From: an uncultured Eubacteriales bacterium
Lineage (GTDB): Bacteria; Bacillota; Clostridia; Oscillospirales; CAG-272
Length of the DNA: 7,361 bases
Reading direction: 5' to 3'
NCBI GenBank assembly: GCA_949878535.1
Contig: CATLAS010000036.1
Location: forward strand, 1-7,361
Part shown: in pieces, positions 5,180-7,361 of the stretch
How positions within the stretch are numbered: position 1 is the first letter of the stretch
Layout of the letters: each line of letters opens with the position of its first letter
Program-made: the position numbers and the translations under genes
Notes under the pieces: model-generated
What the model was told of the DNA's origin: nothing
What the model saw: the letters and a program-made list of their open reading frames with translations, nothing else
The model's database searches: none

Positions 5180-5962
5180 TTAAAAATCCATTCGTTCTAC
5201 ACAAATGCACAGACTGGTTGCAGGATCAATGGTAAACAGCGCGCCTTGGGCGGCGCAGTTTCCTGCCGCCGGTTCAAAATATACCGGTGTTCGTTTCAGA
5301 AATTTATGCAGCACGTTTTCCGTTTTTACGCCTAAAATCCCATTCTGTGATCCGGTCATACCCAAGTCGGTAATGTAACCTGTTCCGCCAGGAAGGACCA
5401 TTGCATCTGCTGTGGGTACGTGGGTATGAGTGCCGAATACAATAGCTGCTCTGCCGTCCAGGTGGCGGGCAAGACACAGCTTTTCGCTGGTAGCTTCTGC
5501 GTGGATGTCTACAATGGCAAAATCGTATCTGCCTGCATTTGCTGCAAGAATGCTGTCTGCCGTTTTGAAGGGACTGTCCAGCGGTTCCATAAAGGTGGTT
5601 CCGGCAAGATTGATAACCAGCGCCCGCTGTCCCCGGCAGTCTGCAATTGTATAACCGCAGCCTGGTGCGTCGCCAGGATAGTTTGCCGGACGGAGCACGT
5701 TTTCATGATCATCCAGAAACGGTGCAATGTCTTTTCTGCGCAGAGTATGGTTTCCGCCGGTGATCACATCTGCACCTGCTTCTAAAATTGCCCGTGCGCT
5801 GTCGGGAGACAGCCCGTTGTCATGGGAGGAGTTTTCTCCGTTGACAATCACAAGATCCGCTCCCAGCGTGTCCCGCAGGCGGCGCAGCTTGCCGCCGGAC
5901 AGATATTCTACGCCACAGGTGCGGACAACATCTCCTACGGCAAGTATTTTCAAAGGTTCCAT
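5180..5962 (-). CDS. ymdB: YmdB-family metallophosphoesterase (2',3'-cyclic-nucleotide phosphodiesterase)
   Basis: This is a cytoplasmic calcineurin-like phosphoesterase of the Bacillus YmdB family (TIGR00282-type). In Bacillus the enzyme acts on cyclic nucleotides and influences biofilm, motility and sporulation decisions. The product has 260 residues, close to the family's 264. Likely metal ligands are all present: D11 (GDVV), E43-N44 (NGEN), N71 (GGNH), H154 (DIHAEATSEK), H179 and H181 (GTHTHVPTAD). Further family blocks are RPANYPG (91-97), ITDLGMTG (197-204) and the GxLG segment at about 208-211. No change in an active-site residue is seen. Its ATG (5962) directly abuts the TAA of the mgsA-like gene and there is no ribosome site, so it probably depends on translational coupling. 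The galK-like gene starts 36 bases downstream of its stop. In many Firmicutes ymdB sits near rny and recA, not here. Confidence 0.94.
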   Translation of the reverse strand: MEPLKILAVGDVVRTCGVEYLSGGKLRRLRDTLGADLVIVNGENSSHDNGLSPDSARAILEAGADVITGGNHTLRRKDIAPFLDDHENVLRPANYPGDAPGCGYTIADCRGQRALVINLAGTTFMEPLDSPFKTADSILAANAGRYDFAIVDIHAEATSEKLCLARHLDGRAAIVFGTHTHVPTADAMVLPGGTGYITDLGMTGSQNGILGVKTENVLHKFLKRTPVYFEPAAGNCAAQGALFTIDPATSLCICVERMDF

Positions 5963-6412
5963 TTAAAATCGTTTCGTTTTCTTTTTATTGTAATCAGAAT
6001 TAGGGTTTACGATTTCACGCCAGTCCAGATCTCCCCGATCCAGTGCGGTAATCAAGACTTCTGCGGTAGCAATGTTGGTTGCCACCGGGATATTCTGCGT
6101 GTCACAGGTGCGCAGAAGCTCGTATTCCTCTTCCTTGGGAGAAGCGTCCCATTCGGAATTGCGGAAAAACAGCACAACGTCAATTTCATTGTACGATACG
6201 CGGGAGCAAACCTGCTGCACGCCGCCGTGACTGCCGGGAAGCAGTTTTTCGATTTCCAGTCCCGTAGCTTCGGCGATATACCTGCCTGTGATGCTGGTGG
6301 AGCACAGTTTGTGCTTGGAGAGAATTCCGCAATACGCAATGCAGAACTGTGTCATCAATTCTTTTTTCGTATCATCTGCGATCAATGCGATTTCCATAAT
6401 GCAATTTACCAT
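5963..6412 (-). CDS. mgsA: Methylglyoxal-synthase-like protein with altered active site
   Basis: The 149-residue product aligns by eye over its whole length with methylglyoxal synthase, which converts dihydroxyacetone phosphate to methylglyoxal and phosphate. Shared blocks are EIALIADDTKKELM (7-20), the phosphate-binding loop region STSITG (38-43), EATGLEIEKLLPG (48-60), IDVVLFFR (77-84) and NIPVATNIATAEVLI (107-121). Key positions differ: the catalytic Asp of GGDQQ (E. coli D71) is Val65; His19 is Asp13; the ATGTTG loop reads STSITG; Ser65 is Pro59; and the HDPD block (His98, Asp101) reads KEEE and is one residue shorter. D14 (E. coli D20) is kept. The frame is intact and the fold core conserved, so this is not an ordinary pseudogene. 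It is probably catalytically dead or changed in function. The ATG at 6412 follows AAGGA at 5 bases. It ends in basic KKKTKRF, and its TAA abuts ymdB. Confidence 0.85.
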   Translation of the reverse strand: MVNCIMEIALIADDTKKELMTQFCIAYCGILSKHKLCSTSITGRYIAEATGLEIEKLLPGSHGGVQQVCSRVSYNEIDVVLFFRNSEWDASPKEEEYELLRTCDTQNIPVATNIATAEVLITALDRGDLDWREIVNPNSDYNKKKTKRF

Positions 6413-6429
6413 GCCTTTCCTTAATATTT

Positions 6430-6435
6430 ATTATA
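6430..6435 (-). promoter_or_regulatory. -10-like TATAAT before the mgsA-like gene
   Basis: A perfect TATAAT lies in the 31-base gap between the MinD-like ATPase gene and the mgsA-like gene, 17 bases before the start. No recognisable -35 is found at 15-18 bases, and the sequence there is the 3' end of the ATPase gene. It may be a weak internal promoter or AT-rich chance. Confidence 0.2.
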
Positions 6436-6443
6436 ACCGGGTT

Positions 6444-7238
6444 TTATTGAAATAACATCCGTTTTTGCTTACGTATTTTTGGCAGACCGGAAAACAGAGG
6501 CACAGCCTGTCCGCGCAGACGGGCTGCAATATTCCGGAACGCTGCTGCAGACAAATCCGCACTGCCATGTCCTTCCTGGGCAAGCACCAGTGCATAATCA
6601 TACGGCACTGCGCCCAGCAGTGGAACGCCTGCTCCATCAATGATTTCCAGCATACTGTGCCGCGCGCTTTTTTTTGCGGCACATCCCTTTACATCAAAGG
6701 GATTGATGACCAGGTGTGTGTCTGTAATTCCGTATGTGAGCATCCGCTGTCCAGTCATACCGGCAGCACGGATACTTGCCGGTGTGTGTCCGGCAACGAT
6801 TATGGCGCTGTGCGCCACGGCTGCTGCGGCACGCAGCCCTTTGCTAATGCCTGCTCCTGTATCCAGAAGCACATATTCCGCATCAATTTGTTCCGCCGCC
6901 TGCTCTACAGCGCGTGCGAGCAGAGAAATTTGATCCGCTTCATCTGTATCTGATAGACTATCTTCATGAGAAGCAGGGAGCAAATACAATTCCAGTGCGT
7001 CATATGGACGGAGGAGCGCGTCGACAGGTGCACAAATTCCTTTTGCCAAATCCGCTGCGGTGCAGAGGACATGATCTTCCATCCCACAAAGCAGATCCAG
7101 ACAGGGACTGCTGAAATCAAAATCAGCCAAAAGGACGCGCTGTCCAAGCTCTGCAAGGGCATGAGCGAGACCCAGCGCCACAGTGGATTTCCCCACGCCT
7201 CCTTTGGAGGAGGCAAAAAGCAGCACATTTTCCGTCAT
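6444..7238 (-). CDS. MinD/ParA-type P-loop ATPase
   Basis: This is a deviant-Walker ATPase of the MinD/ParA/FlhG superfamily. Such proteins dimerise with ATP on membrane or DNA and place cell-division, flagellar or segregation machinery. The 264-residue product has the deviant Walker A SKGGVGKST (11-19, signature Lys12 and catalytic-site Lys17), switch I DFDFSSPCLDLL (39-50) and Walker B LLDTGAGIS (124-132). The CLDLLCGMEDHVLCTAADLAKG segment resembles MinD; DTGAGIS is more like FlhG/YlxH than the DSPAGIE of MinD. The basic, hydrophobic tail GLPKIRKQKRMLF could be a membrane-targeting helix as in MinD. The ATG at 7238 is preferred over a TTG at 7268 because AAGGGGTGG lies 4 bases upstream. 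It heads the probable operon; the mgsA-like gene starts 31 bases later. Neither minC nor minE is seen in the window. It might be a MinD, a FlhG or an orphan paralogue. Confidence 0.85.
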   Translation of the reverse strand: MTENVLLFASSKGGVGKSTVALGLAHALAELGQRVLLADFDFSSPCLDLLCGMEDHVLCTAADLAKGICAPVDALLRPYDALELYLLPASHEDSLSDTDEADQISLLARAVEQAAEQIDAEYVLLDTGAGISKGLRAAAAVAHSAIIVAGHTPASIRAAGMTGQRMLTYGITDTHLVINPFDVKGCAAKKSARHSMLEIIDGAGVPLLGAVPYDYALVLAQEGHGSADLSAAAFRNIAARLRGQAVPLFSGLPKIRKQKRMLFQ

Positions 7239-7282
7239 ATTTCCACCCCTTGTTTTTTTGGTCAGCAAAGCCCACTTATAGG

Positions 7283-7317
7283 ATTATATTATACCACGAA
7301 TTATGCCGTCAAGTCAA
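7283..7317 (-). promoter_or_regulatory. Twin overlapping sigma-A-type promoter for the minus-strand operon
   Basis: On the minus strand TTGACT (7317-7312) and TATAAT (7293-7288) are 18 bases apart. Shifted by 5 bases, TTGACG (7312-7307) and a second TATAAT (7288-7283) are also 18 bases apart. The first -10 carries an extended TG (TGG-TATAAT). The start codon of the MinD-like gene is 44 bases after the second -10. In the rest of the upstream sequence to 7361 I can support no gene; short open frames run through it but resemble nothing known to me. Confidence 0.75.
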
Positions 7318-7361
7318 CAGTTGCCCAGCTTTTTATTACATAGTGACAGATGTGGTCATAT

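Noticed and set aside
5822..6424. 200-codon plus-strand open frame
   Set aside because: Lies antisense to ymdB and the mgsA-like gene, both supported by family motifs.

Overview
The window looks like chromosomal DNA from a low-to-mid GC Firmicute, most likely a gut Clostridia of the Ruminococcaceae/Oscillospiraceae type. The grounds are the rsmG-then-parB/noc gene order, strong AGGAGG-type ribosome sites, TATAAT promoters, and a palindromic intergenic repeat with a CTCCCTTGTGCAAAGGGAG core, which I recall from such genomes. All calls come from reading the sequence; no database search was run.

Layout: (1) Positions 1-1797, minus strand: an RNHCP-domain zinc-ribbon-like protein, the 16S rRNA methyltransferase RsmG, a terminator, and then the 5' part of a ParB/Spo0J/Noc-family gene cut off at the window edge. 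This matches the rsmG-noc-parA-parB neighbourhood near many Firmicute origins. (2) Positions 1798-2278, no gene: a composite palindromic repeat (a long imperfect inverted repeat plus two degenerate half copies at about 53-bp spacing), followed by an AT-rich promoter region. (3) Positions 2279-2803, plus strand, the only plus-strand gene: a secreted, single-pass membrane-anchored protein with a very acidic Asp/Ser/Thr linker, closed by a hairpin terminator. (4) Positions 7317 down to 2849, minus strand: a probable six-gene operon from a twin -35/-10 promoter, in the order MinD/ParA-type ATPase, methylglyoxal-synthase-like protein, YmdB-type phosphodiesterase, galactokinase-family kinase, small three-helix membrane protein, and PgsA phosphatidylglycerophosphate synthase.

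The operon genes do not form one textbook pathway. They mix cell-surface and cell-cycle functions (MinD-like ATPase, PgsA, a small membrane protein), a signalling phosphodiesterase (YmdB) and carbon metabolism (GalK-like, MgsA-like). MinD next to MgsA resembles the clostridial min-rodA-mgsA cluster, but minC, minE and rodA are missing between them. The most notable point is that the MgsA homologue has lost its catalytic Asp (GGDQQ reads GGVQQ), its His-98 equivalent and several phosphate-binding residues, so it is probably not a working methylglyoxal synthase. The galactokinase homologue carries Asn at the normally invariant Glu of the sugar-binding motif.

I found no CRISPR array, tRNA, rRNA, transposase or phage gene.
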